Shown: piece after piece, positions 55,014 to 64,000 of the stretch
Numbering within the stretch: the first letter of the stretch is position 1
Layout of the letters: every line of letters begins with the position of its first letter
From: Klebsiella aerogenes
Lineage (GTDB): Bacteria > Pseudomonadota > Gammaproteobacteria > Enterobacterales > Enterobacteriaceae
Direction of reading: 5' to 3'
Assembly: GCA_029027985.1 (NCBI GenBank)
Contig: CP119076.1
Location: 2,196,422-2,260,421 of the forward strand
Length of the DNA stretch: 64,000 nucleotides
The notes under the pieces: model-generated
Told to the model about the DNA's origin: nothing
Seen by the model: only the letters and a program-made list of their open reading frames with translations
Database searches by the model: none
Made by a program: the position numbers and the translations under genes

Positions 55014-57290
55014 TTATTCCTCGTTAACTGCCTGCTGTGTTGCTTTACGCGCCTGAATGCGAGCGACGGCGGCAGCGACAGCCGCTTTACGCGGGTCGTC
55101 ATTGACCGCGGTTGGCGCGATTTGTTGTTGTTCGGTTTGTTGCGCCGCTTTACGTGCCTTAGCGCGGGCAATTGCGGCCTCGACGGCGGCTTTACGCGGA
55201 TCGACCGGCGCCGATTCTGTTACGGCGGCGTCAACCTCAACCGGCGCCGATTCCGTTACGGCGGCGTCAACCTCAACCGGCGGCGCGGCATTTTCAGTCT
55301 GCTGGGTCGCTTTGCGTGCCTTAGCACGGGCAATCGCGGCCTCGACGGCGGCTTTACGCGGATCGACCGGCGCCGATTCTGTTACGGTGGCGTCAACCTC
55401 AACCGGCGGCGCGGCACTTTCAGTCTGCTGAGCTGCTTTGCGCGCTTTGGCGCGGGCGATGGCGGCCTCAACGGCGGCTTTACGCGGATCGACCGGTGCT
55501 GATTCTGTTACGGCGGCGTCAACTTCAACCGGCGGCGCGGCACTTTCAGTCTGCTGAGCCGCTTTGCGCGCTTTGGCACGGGCGATAGCGGCTTCCACCG
55601 CGGCTTTACGCGGATCGACCGGCGCCGATGCCGTTACGCTGGCGTCAACCCCACCGACCGCTTGCTGTTCGGCTTTGCGCGCCCGCGCTTCGGCTTTGCG
55701 TGCTTCGCGAGCGGCGATCGCTTCACTATTATCCGGTTTAGTACCGGACTGAATCACAATTGGCTGCGCCGCATCGCGCTGTTTATCACGGACGCGGGCC
55801 AGAGCGGCGGCAATCGCATCCTGATCTTTCGCTGCCGGTTGCACGGCCGCTTTTTTATGTTTTTCCTGGCGTGCGGCCTTGTCGCGTTCCAGACGCGCCT
55901 GGCGCGCTTCAAAGCGGGCCTTTGCCTCGGCGGCGCGCTGTTCTTCCTGATGGATAGCGGCAATTTCGGCCTTTTCCTGACGGAAATACTGCACCAGCGG
56001 AATGTTGCTTGGGCAGACCCACGCGCAGGCGCCACACTCGATGCAGTCGGCTAAGTTATGGGTGGTTGCTTTATCATGCTGCTGACCTTTACTGAACCAA
56101 TACAGCTGCTGCGGCAATAAATCCGCGGGGCAGGCATCGGCACAGGCGCTACAGCGGATACAGCCTTTCTCTTCCTCCGGCTCGCCTATTTCGGTGGCCG
56201 ACGGCGCCAGCAGACAGTTGGTGATTTTTACCACCGGGACGTCGAGCCATGGCAGCGTGAAGCCCATCAACGGGCCGCCCATGATCACCATCGGCTCGGA
56301 ACTGGCGCAGAAACCCGCGTCGCTCAGCAGATGGCGCACCGGCGTGCCAAGGCGCGCCCAGACGTTTCCGGGGCGGGAAATGGCCTCGCCGGTTAAGGTG
56401 ACTACGCGCTCGGTTAACGGTTCGCCGTCGACAACCGCGCGTTTAACGGCGAAAGCGGTACCGACGTTTTGCATCAGGACGCCAATATCGGAGGAGCGGC
56501 CGCCGTGCGGTACCTGCTTGCCGGTAAGAATTTGCGTCAGCTGCTTTGCGCCGCCGGAGGGATATTTCGTCGGGATCACGCGCAGAGCGATGCCGTAAGC
56601 ATCGGATAACACCGCGCGGAGCATGGAAATCGCCTGCGGTTTATTATCCTCGATACCAATCAACACCTGCCGGGGCTGCAGGATGTGCGCCAGAATACGG
56701 ATCCCTTCAACGACCTGCGCCGCGCAATCCTGCATCAGACGATCGTCGGCAGTGATATAAGGCTCGCACTCTGCGGCATTAATAATCAGAGTGTCGATGT
56801 TATCTCCGCCGCCGCGCAATTTAGTGCCGGTCGGGAAGCCTGCGCCGCCGAGCCCGGCAACACCAAACTGGTGAATACGCTCGATGAGCGCTTCCGGTGA
56901 TTTATTCTGGTAGTCGCTCCAGCCGTCGCGCTCTATCCACCGATCTTCGCCATCGGCGTCGATAATCACGCTCAATTCCGCCAGCGCGGAAGGATGGGCG
57001 GTGGAGTGGGGAGCGATGGCAGTCACTGTGCCGGATGTAGGGGCATGGACCGGCAGCATTCTTCCCCAACCGCGAGTCAGCGGTTGGCCGCGCAGTACCT
57101 GGTCGCCCGGTTTCACGCACAGTTCGCCTTCCGCGCCGATATGCTGCTTGAGCGGAATGACAAAACGCTGCGGCAGAGGAACCTGGCGCAGCGGCGTACC
57201 GTTGGACTGGGTTTTCATTTCCGGCGGATGAATACCACCGTTGAAGTCCCAGACCTTATCTTTTCGGAAAGCGGAAAATAGCTTAAACAT
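55014..57290 (-). CDS. rsxC: Rsx/Rnf electron transport subunit C
   Basis: A 758-residue cytoplasmic NADH/FMN subunit. The flavin/NADH site [12 protein letters not shown] lies near 145. Two [4Fe-4S] motifs are at about 377-388 ([12 protein letters not shown]) and 415-427 ([12 protein letters not shown]). From about residue 550 the chain consists of alanine-rich repeats ([19 protein letters not shown]) separated by acidic linkers, encoded by a 126-bp-period repeat. Repeat number varies among enterobacteria. It overlaps rsxB by 8 bp. Confidence 0.96.
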   Translation of the reverse strand: MFKLFSAFRKDKVWDFNGGIHPPEMKTQSNGTPLRQVPLPQRFVIPLKQHIGAEGELCVKPGDQVLRGQPLTRGWGRMLPVHAPTSGTVTAIAPHSTAHPSALAELSVIIDADGEDRWIERDGWSDYQNKSPEALIERIHQFGVAGLGGAGFPTGTKLRGGGDNIDTLIINAAECEPYITADDRLMQDCAAQVVEGIRILAHILQPRQVLIGIEDNKPQAISMLRAVLSDAYGIALRVIPTKYPSGGAKQLTQILTGKQVPHGGRSSDIGVLMQNVGTAFAVKRAVVDGEPLTERVVTLTGEAISRPGNVWARLGTPVRHLLSDAGFCASSEPMVIMGGPLMGFTLPWLDVPVVKITNCLLAPSATEIGEPEEEKGCIRCSACADACPADLLPQQLYWFSKGQQHDKATTHNLADCIECGACAWVCPSNIPLVQYFRQEKAEIAAIHQEEQRAAEAKARFEARQARLERDKAARQEKHKKAAVQPAAKDQDAIAAALARVRDKQRDAAQPIVIQSGTKPDNSEAIAAREARKAEARARKAEQQAVGGVDASVTASAPVDPRKAAVEAAIARAKARKAAQQTESAAPPVEVDAAVTESAPVDPRKAAVEAAIARAKARKAAQQTESAAPPVEVDATVTESAPVDPRKAAVEAAIARAKARKATQQTENAAPPVEVDAAVTESAPVEVDAAVTESAPVDPRKAAVEAAIARAKARKAAQQTEQQQIAPTAVNDDPRKAAVAAAVARIQARKATQQAVNEE
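55020..55640. repeat. 126-bp-period tandem repeat in rsxC
   Basis: The word GCTTTACGCG recurs at 55084, 55189, 55351, 55477 and 55603. Two spacings are exactly 126 bp (42 codons); one is 162, because a 36-bp linker block is itself duplicated; the outermost is 105. The frame is kept throughout. Confidence 0.93.
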
Positions 57291-57861
57291 GTTGTTCCAC
57301 AGGAATAATGCGTACTGGGATGGTTTGCAGATCCCATTTCCAGTTTTCAGTGGTCTGAGCGACCGGACGCAGGTCTATGCACTGGGTCGGGCAGGGCGCC
57401 ACGCAGAGATTACAGCCAGTGCAGAGATCGCTTACCACCGTGTGCATGGCACGAGTCGCGCCGACGATGGCGTCTACCGGGCAGGCCTGAATACATTTGG
57501 TGCAACCGATGCAGTTGGCCTCGTCAATAACCGCCAGCATGCGTACCGGTTCTTGTTCTTGCTCGTCGCCGTCAATGGGCTGCGGGTCGACGTTGAGCAA
57601 GGCGGCGATTTTTAACATGACCGCTTCGCCGCCGGGAGCACAGCGGTTGATCTTTTCCCCCTGGGTGCCCACGGCTTCCGCATACGGCCGGCAGCCAGGA
57701 AAACCGCACTGACCACATTGGCTCTGCGGCAGCAGTTCATCAATTTTTTCAACCACCGGATCGTCTTCGACCGCAAAGCGACGCGCAGCGTATCCCAGTA
57801 TTAAGCCGAAAATCAGCCCGAGCAGGCTGATAGCGATTACGGCTATCCAGACAGCGCTCAT
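57283..57861 (-). CDS. rsxB: Rsx/Rnf electron transport subunit B
   Basis: A 192-residue ferredoxin-like subunit. After an N-terminal span comes a C-x2-C-x4-C motif ([11 protein letters not shown] near 50) and two [4Fe-4S] motifs [12 protein letters not shown] and [12 protein letters not shown] near 115 and 145. It hands electrons between the soluble and membrane parts. It overlaps rsxA by one base and rsxC by eight. Confidence 0.96.
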   Translation of the reverse strand: MSAVWIAVIAISLLGLIFGLILGYAARRFAVEDDPVVEKIDELLPQSQCGQCGFPGCRPYAEAVGTQGEKINRCAPGGEAVMLKIAALLNVDPQPIDGDEQEQEPVRMLAVIDEANCIGCTKCIQACPVDAIVGATRAMHTVVSDLCTGCNLCVAPCPTQCIDLRPVAQTTENWKWDLQTIPVRIIPVEQHV

Positions 57862-58442
57862 TACAACTTCACCAACCCACTAAAGCCCATAAATGCCAGC
57901 GACATTAAACCAGCGGTCACCAGCGCAATCGCGTTGCCGCGAAACGGCGCGGGAACATCGGCAACCACCAGACGCTCGCGAATAGCGGCGAATAATACCA
58001 TGACCAGCGAAAAACCGACTGCTGCGGCGAAGCCGTACAATGCGGATTGCAGGAAGTTATGCCCGAGGTTAATGTTCAGCAAGGCAACGCCTAGCACCGC
58101 GCAGTTGGTGGTAATCAGCGGCAGGAAGATCCCCAGCAGGCGATACAGCGCCGGGCTGGTTTTACGCACCACCATTTCGGTAAATTGCACAACGACTGCG
58201 ATGACCAGAATAAAGGCCAGGGTGCGCAGATAAACAAGATTTAACGGGATGAGGATCCAGGTATCAATCAACCAGGCGCAAATCGAGGCCAGCGTCATCA
58301 CGAAAGTGGTGGCCAGTCCCATCCCCATAGCGGTTTCCAGCTTTTTGGAAACCCCCATAAACGGGCACAATCCAAGGAACTTCACCAGCACGAAGTTATT
58401 AACAAGGACAGTACCGACAAAGAGCAGTAAATAATCAGCCAT
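57861..58442 (-). CDS. rsxA: Rsx/Rnf electron transport subunit A
   Basis: A 193-residue, six-span subunit nearly identical to E. coli Rsx[14 protein letters not shown] and ITTNCAVLG carry the cysteines that bind a membrane Fe-S cluster with RsxE. The second of two adjacent ATG codons (58442) gives the E. coli length. It is first in rsxABCDGE-nth. Confidence 0.96.
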   Translation of the reverse strand: MADYLLLFVGTVLVNNFVLVKFLGLCPFMGVSKKLETAMGMGLATTFVMTLASICAWLIDTWILIPLNLVYLRTLAFILVIAVVVQFTEMVVRKTSPALYRLLGIFLPLITTNCAVLGVALLNINLGHNFLQSALYGFAAAVGFSLVMVLFAAIRERLVVADVPAPFRGNAIALVTAGLMSLAFMGFSGLVKL

Positions 58443-58520
58443 CATTGGACCTGAAACGAAAAAAAGCCGCCTATTATCGAATAAATCGATACCGGCGACA
58501 ACAGGTGAACTGTGTGGTTA

Positions 58521-58961
58521 TTACGGATTGACGAAGGTCCGTTTAACCCGCGCAGAGCGTCGAAAATAGGGCGCAAACAGCGCTGCGGCGAGCAGCGGGA
58601 ACAGCAGTTGGCGCATAGCTAATAGATCCGAAATCGGTGAAAAGGCAAACGCTTTGATCGCCAGCAGCAGGGAAATAAGCAGCCAGATAATATAGTGCTT
58701 CGGTACGACCGCGCGTCGTTTGAAAAACGCCATCGTTAACCACAGGGTGTAATACCACATCGCCACGGCAAACAGCAGCGAGGCCAGCCACAATGCGAGA
58801 TGGCCGAGGCTCATCGCCTTCAGCAGCGCCCAGGTCTGCGGCGCCATCAGCGCATTTGCGTAGAGTATTAATGATAATGAGGTACTGAGCAGCGCCAGCA
58901 GTAGCCAGGCCAGCGGCGCCAGTAACCATCCGCCGATACGTTCTGCAGATTGAGAGGACAT
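58521..58961 (-). CDS. ydgK: DUF2569 inner-membrane protein YdgK
   Basis: A 146-residue protein with four spans and the DUF2569 signature RIGGWLLAPLAWLL. KHYIIWLLISLLLAIKAF near 100 is highly like E. coli YdgK. ATG 58961 (MSSQSAERIGG) matches the family and follows GGGGGTAAAG. It lies upstream of rsxA as in E. coli. Function is unknown. Confidence 0.9.
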   Translation of the reverse strand: MSSQSAERIGGWLLAPLAWLLLALLSTSLSLILYANALMAPQTWALLKAMSLGHLALWLASLLFAVAMWYYTLWLTMAFFKRRAVVPKHYIIWLLISLLLAIKAFAFSPISDLLAMRQLLFPLLAAALFAPYFRRSARVKRTFVNP

Positions 58962-59039
58962 CTTTACCCCCGGATTCAACGCCAGTTAGTCAATTTCAGG
59001 GCGGGAAGTATAAGCAACTGGCGTGAATGATAACAGTCT

Positions 59040-59255
59040 TTATTGCACGTAACGCCATACCGACTTAGGTACCTGGCCGACATCGAACAACTTTCCGCCA
59101 GAGACCAGTTCGGCGCGGCGATGGTCGGCAGCACGATACATATTGACGATTTCATTGGTGTCGGACAGGGAGTAGTTAAGATGATCAAAAAGTTTTTCGA
59201 GGCTTTCCAGCGAACTGATCTTGCGGAATTTTAATAAATAATCCTGAACGGTCAT
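59040..59255 (-). CDS. cnu: OriC-binding nucleoid protein Cnu (YdgT)
   Basis: A 71-residue Hha/YmoA-family protein. It pairs with H-NS or StpA and modulates gene silencing and oriC. The helix-rich [20 protein letters not shown] start and [14 protein letters not shown] core are nearly identical to E. coli. I use ATG 59255, as in E. coli; an in-frame ATG at 59267 would add four residues. Confidence 0.94.
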   Translation of the reverse strand: MTVQDYLLKFRKISSLESLEKLFDHLNYSLSDTNEIVNMYRAADHRRAELVSGGKLFDVGQVPKSVWRYVQ

Positions 59256-59441
59256 TTTTGTATCCATTTATAATCGGAATTAATTAAGTTGAATATTACC
59301 AATTTTCAGTAAACCGTGCTTCAACTAACAGCGCCTTCTTGATGGGCCGGCGGAATTATTTCGGTTGCCAATACTAAAAACAAGAACTGATTAGGGTCCT
59401 GGCATAGTAAAAAGAAATTTAAGAATATTCTATAACCAGAG

Positions 59442-59461
59442 CAGGCGCCGGACGGCGCCTG
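59442..59461 (-). terminator. Hairpin after the GH1 gene
   Basis: CAGGCGCC and GGCGCCTG form a perfect 8-bp stem with a 4-base loop, 10 bp after the GH1 stop. The downstream T-content is low. Confidence 0.6.
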
Positions 59462-59471
59462 GGGGAGAAGA

Positions 59472-60842
59472 TTAACGCTGTTCGCCTCGGCTGGCAATAA
59501 CGTTTTGGTACCAATAATAACTCTTTTTTCGTTTACGGGCCCGGTTTTGCTGGTGATCGACGTAGACAAAGCCATACTGTTTCTGGTAGCCGTTCAGCCA
59601 ACTGAGTAGGTCAATAAAGGACCACGGATAAAAACCGCGAACATCCGCACCTAATGCTATTGCCTTTTCGAGGGCATTAATGTGGCTACTCAGATAGTCA
59701 ATTCGCGGGTCGTCAACTATTTCGCCGTCAATAATCGGATCTTTCGCCCCAAGGCCATTTTCAGTGATATAGATTGGAATATCACCGTAGCGTTCTTTTA
59801 TCATCATAATACCGTCGGTTAATCCCTGCGGCCAAATTTCCCAACCCCACTCGGTATAAGCGCTGTGTGGATTACGGACGAAATAAAATAATCCGTCAAC
59901 GCCGGATTCACCGACTCCAGGGCCGTCCTGCGGCGTAGCGGAGACGGTTTCTCGCCGATAATAATTCAGGCCGATAAAATCACAGCGGCTTTCCTTGAGC
60001 AGCGCGTCGTCGCCCGCTGCAAATTGCGGCACGTTCCATAGAGCCTGAGCCTGACGTAAAAGTGCTTCAGGATAGGCCCCTTTCAGAACCGGATCGTATA
60101 ACCAGTGGGTGTGGATAGCGTCGGCCAGCGCGCTGGCCTCGATATCCTCAGGGCTCTGGGTCAGCGGCGTATGGGGCTGCAGGACGTTAACAAAACCTAT
60201 CTGGCCGACAATGGCCATCTCGCGGAAGGCTTTAACCGCCAGGGCGTGGGCGATAAACACATGATGGCAAGCCTGGATGGCGCGCGCAGGGTCGCGTACG
60301 GCGGGAGGGTGGCAGCCATTAATATAACCGTGGCCAATAAAAACGAGGGTTTCGTTAAACGTCGCCCATAGTTTCACCTGTGAGCCAAAGCGCTGATAAC
60401 AGAGGCGGGCGTATTCGGCGAAGGCTTCAGCGGTGCTACGCGACTCCCAACCGCCTTCATCCTGCAGCGCTTGTGGCAGATCCCAGTGGTACAGGGTGAT
60501 CATCGGTTCGATATTGTGCGCCAGCAATTCATCGATCAAATCACTGTAAAACTGGACGCCAGCTTCATTAATCTCGCCGCGGCCATCAGGGAGGAGTCGT
60601 GGCCAGGAGATGGAAAAGCGGTAGCTTTGCAGCCCCATCTCCGCCATCAGGGCGACATCCTCACGAAAGCGATGGTAGTGATCGACGGCGATATCGCCGT
60701 TGGTGCCCTGAAAGGTCGTTCCGGGCTGGTGGGAATAGATATCCCAAATAGAAGGGCCTTTGCCATCGGCATCGTGCCCGCCTTCGACCTGGTAAGCGGC
60801 AGTTGCGGCCCCCCAGAGAAAATCTTGCGGAAATGCGGACAT
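59472..60842 (-). CDS. GH1 6-phospho-beta-glucosidase
   Basis: A 456-residue glycoside hydrolase family 1 enzyme. Acid/base E164 (TFNETL) and nucleophile E361 (YITENGLG) are in place. S414, K421 and Y423 reproduce the S-x6-K-x-Y spacing that binds the 6-phosphate in phospho-beta-glycosidases (428/435/437 in LacG), so it should cleave PTS-phosphorylated disaccharides. No PTS genes or regulator are adjacent. ATG 60842 follows AAGGAG; an alternative TTG lies at 60845. Upstream is a 43-bp palindrome with LacI-type operators. It is inserted between cnu and blr relative to E. coli. Confidence 0.93.
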   Translation of the reverse strand: MSAFPQDFLWGAATAAYQVEGGHDADGKGPSIWDIYSHQPGTTFQGTNGDIAVDHYHRFREDVALMAEMGLQSYRFSISWPRLLPDGRGEINEAGVQFYSDLIDELLAHNIEPMITLYHWDLPQALQDEGGWESRSTAEAFAEYARLCYQRFGSQVKLWATFNETLVFIGHGYINGCHPPAVRDPARAIQACHHVFIAHALAVKAFREMAIVGQIGFVNVLQPHTPLTQSPEDIEASALADAIHTHWLYDPVLKGAYPEALLRQAQALWNVPQFAAGDDALLKESRCDFIGLNYYRRETVSATPQDGPGVGESGVDGLFYFVRNPHSAYTEWGWEIWPQGLTDGIMMIKERYGDIPIYITENGLGAKDPIIDGEIVDDPRIDYLSSHINALEKAIALGADVRGFYPWSFIDLLSWLNGYQKQYGFVYVDHQQNRARKRKKSYYWYQNVIASRGEQR

Positions 60843-60889
60843 CAAAAAAACTCCTTATCAAGTGATAAAGAGAGTGTATTGAATGGCCT

Positions 60890-60932
60890 CGCAAATCTGC
60901 AACCGGTTTCGGAAACCGGTTGCAGATTTGCG
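60890..60932. promoter_or_regulatory. 43-bp perfect palindrome with two LacI-type operators
   Basis: A perfect inverted repeat of 21 bases on each side of a single central base. Each arm contains TGCAACCGGTTTCG or its complement, the AACCGGTT core used by many LacI/GalR-family sugar regulators. It ends 48 bp upstream of the GH1 start codon and lies 21 bp after the blr stop. It lacks a T-tract, so an operator is more likely than a terminator, though it could do both. Confidence 0.7.
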
Positions 60933-60952
60933 GCGAGCGTTTCTTTTCCCCG

Positions 60953-61090
60953 TTACTTCGCTTGTACGGCATTGGCCGGAGGCGGGGCCTGATAATCATC
61001 GATTTGGTGGGCAACCACCAACAGTACAGCGGAAACGCCAAAAACAACCCAGCCAATAAGTTCTACAATGCGGGTAAAAACAGTCGTCAT
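60953..61090 (-). CDS. blr: Small membrane protein Blr
   Basis: A 45-residue single-span protein: MTTVFTRIVELIGWVVFG then VSAVLLVVAHQIDDYQAP. It matches E. coli Blr (41 residues; RLIELTGW...SHIDNYQPP), which joins the divisome and affects beta-lactam resistance. The chosen start gives a slightly longer N-terminus than E. coli. Confidence 0.85.
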   Translation of the reverse strand: MTTVFTRIVELIGWVVFGVSAVLLVVAHQIDDYQAPPPANAVQAK

Positions 61091-61260
61091 AATTCTACAG
61101 CGTAAAGTGAAAATGGACTGAAATGTTACTAAACCGCGGAAACAACGCAAGTATTACCTCCCGACAATTGCGCAACTGGCGTAAAGATGAGCAGTGAGCG
61201 CGGATAAACGGGAGATTGCGGCTTATAGTTGTGGTAGGGGTAGTAAAAGAGGGTAACACC

Positions 61261-62301
61261 ATGAGTGATGCGATACGGGTAGGACTCATCGGCTACGGTT
61301 ATGCGAGCAAAACGTTCCATGCTCCCTTGATCGGCGGTACGCCGGGGATGGCGTTGACGGGAGTCGTCAGCAGCGATGCAGAGAAAGTGCTGGCAGACTG
61401 GCCTGCCGTTCAGGTGGTCTCGTCAGCGAATGCGCTTTTCGCGAATCCGGATATTGATCTGATTGTTATTCCCACTCCCAATGATACTCACTTTCCGCTG
61501 GCGCGCGCCGCGCTGGAGGCGGGGAAACATGTTGTCGTTGATAAACCTTTTACCGTGACACTGTCACAGGCGCGCGAACTGGATGCGATTGCCAGAAGCC
61601 GCGGACGGCTGCTCTCCGTATTCCACAACCGCCGCTGGGATAGCGATTTTCTGACGCTTAAAGCGCTGATTGCCGAAGGGCAATTGGGGGAGGTCTGCTA
61701 TTTCGAATCGCATTTCGATCGTTTCCGCCCGCAGGTCCGCGACCGCTGGCGTGAACAAGGTGGCCCTGGCAGCGGTATCTGGTACGACTTAGGCCCGCAT
61801 CTGCTTGACCAGGCGGTCAATCTGTTTGGCTTGCCGGTCAGCATCGCGGTCGATCTGGCGCAGCAGCGTCCGGGGGCACAGGCGACGGATTATTTCCACG
61901 CGGTGTTGATTTATCCACAGCGCAGAGTGGTGCTGCACAGCACGTTGCTGGCGGCGGCGGAAACGGCGCGTTATATCGTACACGGTTCGCGGGGCAGCTA
62001 CGTGAAATATGGTCTCGACCCGCAAGAGGAACGCCTGAAAAGTGGCGAACGCTTGCCGCAGGAGGATTGGGGTTACGATATGCGTGACGGCGTACTGACC
62101 CGGGTCGAGGGAGAAGAACGTGTCGAGGAGAATTGGCTGACACTGCCGGGAAATTATCCAGCCTATTATGCGGCGATCCGTGACGCGCTCAACGGCGACG
62201 GCGAAAACCCGGTGCCGGCAAGCCAGGCGATTCAGATTATGGAATTGATTGAGCTGGGAATTGAATCGGCACGGCACCGGGCGGCGCTGTGCCTGATATA
62301 A
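61261..62301 (+). CDS. ydgJ: Gfo/Idh/MocA oxidoreductase YdgJ
   Basis: A 346-residue NAD(P)-dependent dehydrogenase. The Rossmann motif GLIGYGYASKTFHAPLI is N-terminal and the EKPH-like DKPFTVTLSQA (near 95) marks the Gfo/Idh/MocA family. Substrate is unknown, likely a sugar or cyclitol. ATG 61261 follows GAGGGTAACACC. It is divergent from blr and convergent with add. Confidence 0.92.
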   Translation: MSDAIRVGLIGYGYASKTFHAPLIGGTPGMALTGVVSSDAEKVLADWPAVQVVSSANALFANPDIDLIVIPTPNDTHFPLARAALEAGKHVVVDKPFTVTLSQARELDAIARSRGRLLSVFHNRRWDSDFLTLKALIAEGQLGEVCYFESHFDRFRPQVRDRWREQGGPGSGIWYDLGPHLLDQAVNLFGLPVSIAVDLAQQRPGAQATDYFHAVLIYPQRRVVLHSTLLAAAETARYIVHGSRGSYVKYGLDPQEERLKSGERLPQEDWGYDMRDGVLTRVEGEERVEENWLTLPGNYPAYYAAIRDALNGDGENPVPASQAIQIMELIELGIESARHRAALCLI

Positions 62302-62307
62302 AAGAAA

Positions 62308-62330
62308 CGCTCCGTCCGCGTGGCGGAGCG
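62308..62330 (-). terminator. add terminator
   Basis: CGCTCCG and CGGAGCG form a 7-bp stem, followed on the minus strand by TTTCTTTTAT, between convergent ydgJ and add. Confidence 0.8.
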
Positions 62331-62335
62331 ATGGC

Positions 62336-63340
62336 TTAGTTAGCCTGTAAAATGCGTTGGATCAGCGCGTCTTTTTCCTGACGGCTCAGGAACGCCAGCT
62401 CCAGACCGTTGATTTGTGCCTGGCGGATCTGCTCGCGGCTGAGTCCTGCAGCCGGAGCTGCGACATTGTATTCATGGATAATATCCACGCCCTGAACCGC
62501 CGGGTCATCGGTATTAATGCAGGCCAGTACGCCGTGGTTGAGGAAGGTTTTCAGCGGGTGCTGCGCCAGAGAAGGTACCGTACTGGTTTGAATATTCGAC
62601 GTCAGGCAAGATTCAATACCGATACGCTCGGCGGCGAGGAAATCCATGAGCGCCGGATCGTGTACCGCTTTCACACCGTGGCCGATGCGCTCGGCACCCA
62701 GCTCACGAATCGCTTGCCAGATGCTTTCCGGACCCGCTGCTTCACCTGCATGGACGGTGATATGCCAGCCAGCATCACGCGCGCGGCGGAAGTGATCCAT
62801 AAACAGCGCGCCCGGGAAGCCCAGTTCGTCGCCTGCCAGATCCAGCGCAGTAATCCCATCGCGATGGGTAAGCAGGGCGTTGAGCTCTTCTTCGCAGGCG
62901 GCTTCGCCAAAGGTGCGGCTCATGATGCCAATCAGGCGCGCCTCGACGCCGAAATCACGGCAGCCTTCGCGAACACCGGCAATCACCGCTTCCACGACGC
63001 CCGCGACCGGTAACTGATGGGTCATCGCCATATAGCGCGGAGAAAAGCGCAGCTCAACGTAGTGCAGGCCGTTGCGCGCGGCATCTTCAACGTTTTCCCA
63101 GGCGACGCGACGGCAGGCATCCAGAGAGGCGAGCACCTTCACCCCCCAGTCGAGTTTCGCAAGGAAGCTAACCAGATCCGGTTCATTGCTGGTCACCTGT
63201 ACATGCGGGCGCAGCGTTTCAAGAGTATTCGCCGGAAGGGTAATATTGAACTGGCGACCAAGATCGAGAATGGTTTGGGCTCGGATGTTGCCGTCAAGGT
63301 GGCGGTGGATGTCAGTTAAAGGCAAAGTTGAATCAATCAT
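62336..63340 (-). CDS. add: Adenosine deaminase
   Basis: A 334-residue zinc hydrolase that deaminates adenosine and deoxyadenosine to inosine compounds. Zinc and catalytic motifs DIHRHLDG (near 10), [12 protein letters not shown] (near 195) and INTDDPAV (near 278) are intact. ATG 63340 ([10 protein letters not shown]) matches E. coli; upstream codons to 63382 lack family similarity. Confidence 0.96.
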   Translation of the reverse strand: MIDSTLPLTDIHRHLDGNIRAQTILDLGRQFNITLPANTLETLRPHVQVTSNEPDLVSFLAKLDWGVKVLASLDACRRVAWENVEDAARNGLHYVELRFSPRYMAMTHQLPVAGVVEAVIAGVREGCRDFGVEARLIGIMSRTFGEAACEEELNALLTHRDGITALDLAGDELGFPGALFMDHFRRARDAGWHITVHAGEAAGPESIWQAIRELGAERIGHGVKAVHDPALMDFLAAERIGIESCLTSNIQTSTVPSLAQHPLKTFLNHGVLACINTDDPAVQGVDIIHEYNVAAPAAGLSREQIRQAQINGLELAFLSRQEKDALIQRILQAN

Positions 63341-63556
63341 GGTCGCACTCGTTTTATAGTTGAAGTGCAAGGTATTATACAACAGCAGTCTAACTGTTTA
63401 AAAGTATTGAAAAAATACTGATGATACAAATAGTTGTCTGATATTGCGTGCTTTTTTGCGCAAAAATAAAGCCTTTTCACCATCGCGTTGCGCAACATGG
63501 CGATTTTGATAACTGAATCACCGGTAGCCCATCAGGCTACCGTGCGCAATTTAACG

Positions 63557-63952
63557 CTAAACAGGGAGTATCATATTTTCTATATGCAATAATTTATTAT
63601 CTTTTGACCAATAATGACGAGATTTTTCATTCAGATCGACGACCCACTTAAATACACCCGCTTGTGCCAGATCGGCACAATAGACATCATAGGATGTCAT
63701 ACCGCTGAAATGCCTGCGGGCCGCTTCTTTCGTCTGTGTTGAACTGGCCAGTGAATTGACCCGTAATAGTTTTCTATTACTTTTCATAGAAATAAATGCA
63801 TCTGATGACATCACGAATTTGACATTCCCGGTGGCAACGAAATAGATGTAATAAGAAACGTTATTTGCAATGAGTTCTTCGGTAAATGAAATAAAATCCG
63901 CATCAGTGCGTACTCGCTCAAAATAGACTCTGAGCAAATCCAGAAGCTCCAT
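63557..63952 (-). CDS. Putative DUF1398 (YbcV-like) protein
   Basis: A 131-residue cytoplasmic protein. The first half has an FISFTEELIANNVSYYIYF strand-helix pattern; the second half, FSGMTSYDVYCADLAQAGVF followed by KWVVDLNEKSRHYW, resembles DUF1398 proteins such as YbcV. The function of this family is unknown. The ATG follows AAGGGATACC. G+C is low compared with its neighbours, which hints at acquisition. The assignment is tentative. Confidence 0.55.
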   Translation of the reverse strand: MELLDLLRVYFERVRTDADFISFTEELIANNVSYYIYFVATGNVKFVMSSDAFISMKSNRKLLRVNSLASSTQTKEAARRHFSGMTSYDVYCADLAQAGVFKWVVDLNEKSRHYWSKDNKLLHIENMILPV

Positions 63953-64000
63953 GGTATCCCTTGTTGGTTGTTGTCAACGTGAAGCCGTCTCCTATACATC

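Noticed and set aside
63977..64000. End of window resembling a transposase mosaic-end (sequencing adapter) sequence
   Set aside because: CCGTCTCCTATACATC resembles CTGTCTCTTATACACATC but has substitutions and a 2-base deletion, so it is more likely chance than adapter contamination; checking the flanking contig would settle it.
1..64000. CRISPR arrays, insertion sequences, prophage genes or integrases
   Set aside because: No regularly spaced direct repeats, transposase motifs or phage structural genes were seen on either strand.

Overview
The window is a 64 kb stretch of an enterobacterial chromosome. From position 20 kb onward, gene content, gene order and protein sequences match the E. coli K-12 'ydh/ydg' region closely (tRNA-Val, mdtK, ribE, cfa, punC/punR, purR, ydhP, sodB, mepH, grxD, rnt, gloA, nemRA, sodC, ydhIJK, slyA, slyB, anmK, pdxH, tyrS, pdxY, gstA, dtpA, nth, rsx, cnu, blr, ydgJ, add). 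The divergence level, the extra genes and the REP-type element suggest Klebsiella, Raoultella or a near relative. The genus is an inference from memory, not a database result. No phage, insertion sequence or CRISPR array was seen.

Region 1 (1-14.0 kb) is the purine-catabolic / selenium-dependent hydroxylase cluster known in E. coli as ygeV-ygeW-ygeX-ygeY-hyuA-yqeA-yqeB-yqeC-mocA-ygfK, here in inverted orientation. ygeWXY-hyuA-yqeA reads leftward as an operon. A good sigma-54 promoter lies upstream of ygeW and a weaker candidate upstream of ygfK. The sigma-54 activator YgeV is encoded divergently. The E. coli neighbours xdhABC are not next to ygeV here.

Region 2 (14.0-20.2 kb) is accessory. 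It holds a CynT-type carbonic anhydrase, a zinc-free medium-chain dehydrogenase divergent from a carboxymuconolactone-decarboxylase/cupin fusion, a small DUF1471 protein, an unrecognised 54-residue ORF, and a monooxygenase-fold / B3-B4 gene pair divergent from an XRE-cupin regulator. Two decayed genes also lie here. It ends at three tandem tRNA-Val(GAC) genes, where E. coli-like synteny begins.

Region 3 (20.2-63.4 kb) is core. It holds acid shock (asr-ydgU), purine control (purR, punR/punC), oxidative and electrophile defence (sodB, sodC, grxD, gloA, nemRA), envelope genes (mepH, slyB, mliC, anmK, ydhIJK), B6 salvage (pdxH, pdxY), tyrS, dtpA, the Rsx electron-transport complex with nth, and add. 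Two insertions relative to E. coli stand out: a membrane diguanylate cyclase between slyA and slyB, and a GH1 6-phospho-beta-glucosidase between cnu and blr. A putative DUF1398 gene closes the window.

The most notable structures are a perfect 253-bp tandem duplication covering the start of rnt, a 43-bp perfect palindrome made of two LacI-type operator cores upstream of the GH1 gene, a 126-bp-period repeat in rsxC, and an intrinsic terminator whose T-tract runs into the ydgU ribosome binding site. Purine metabolism recurs across the window (ygf/yge cluster, purR, punRC, add). I found no clearly new multi-gene system. The best candidates for new biology are the accessory genes of region 2.
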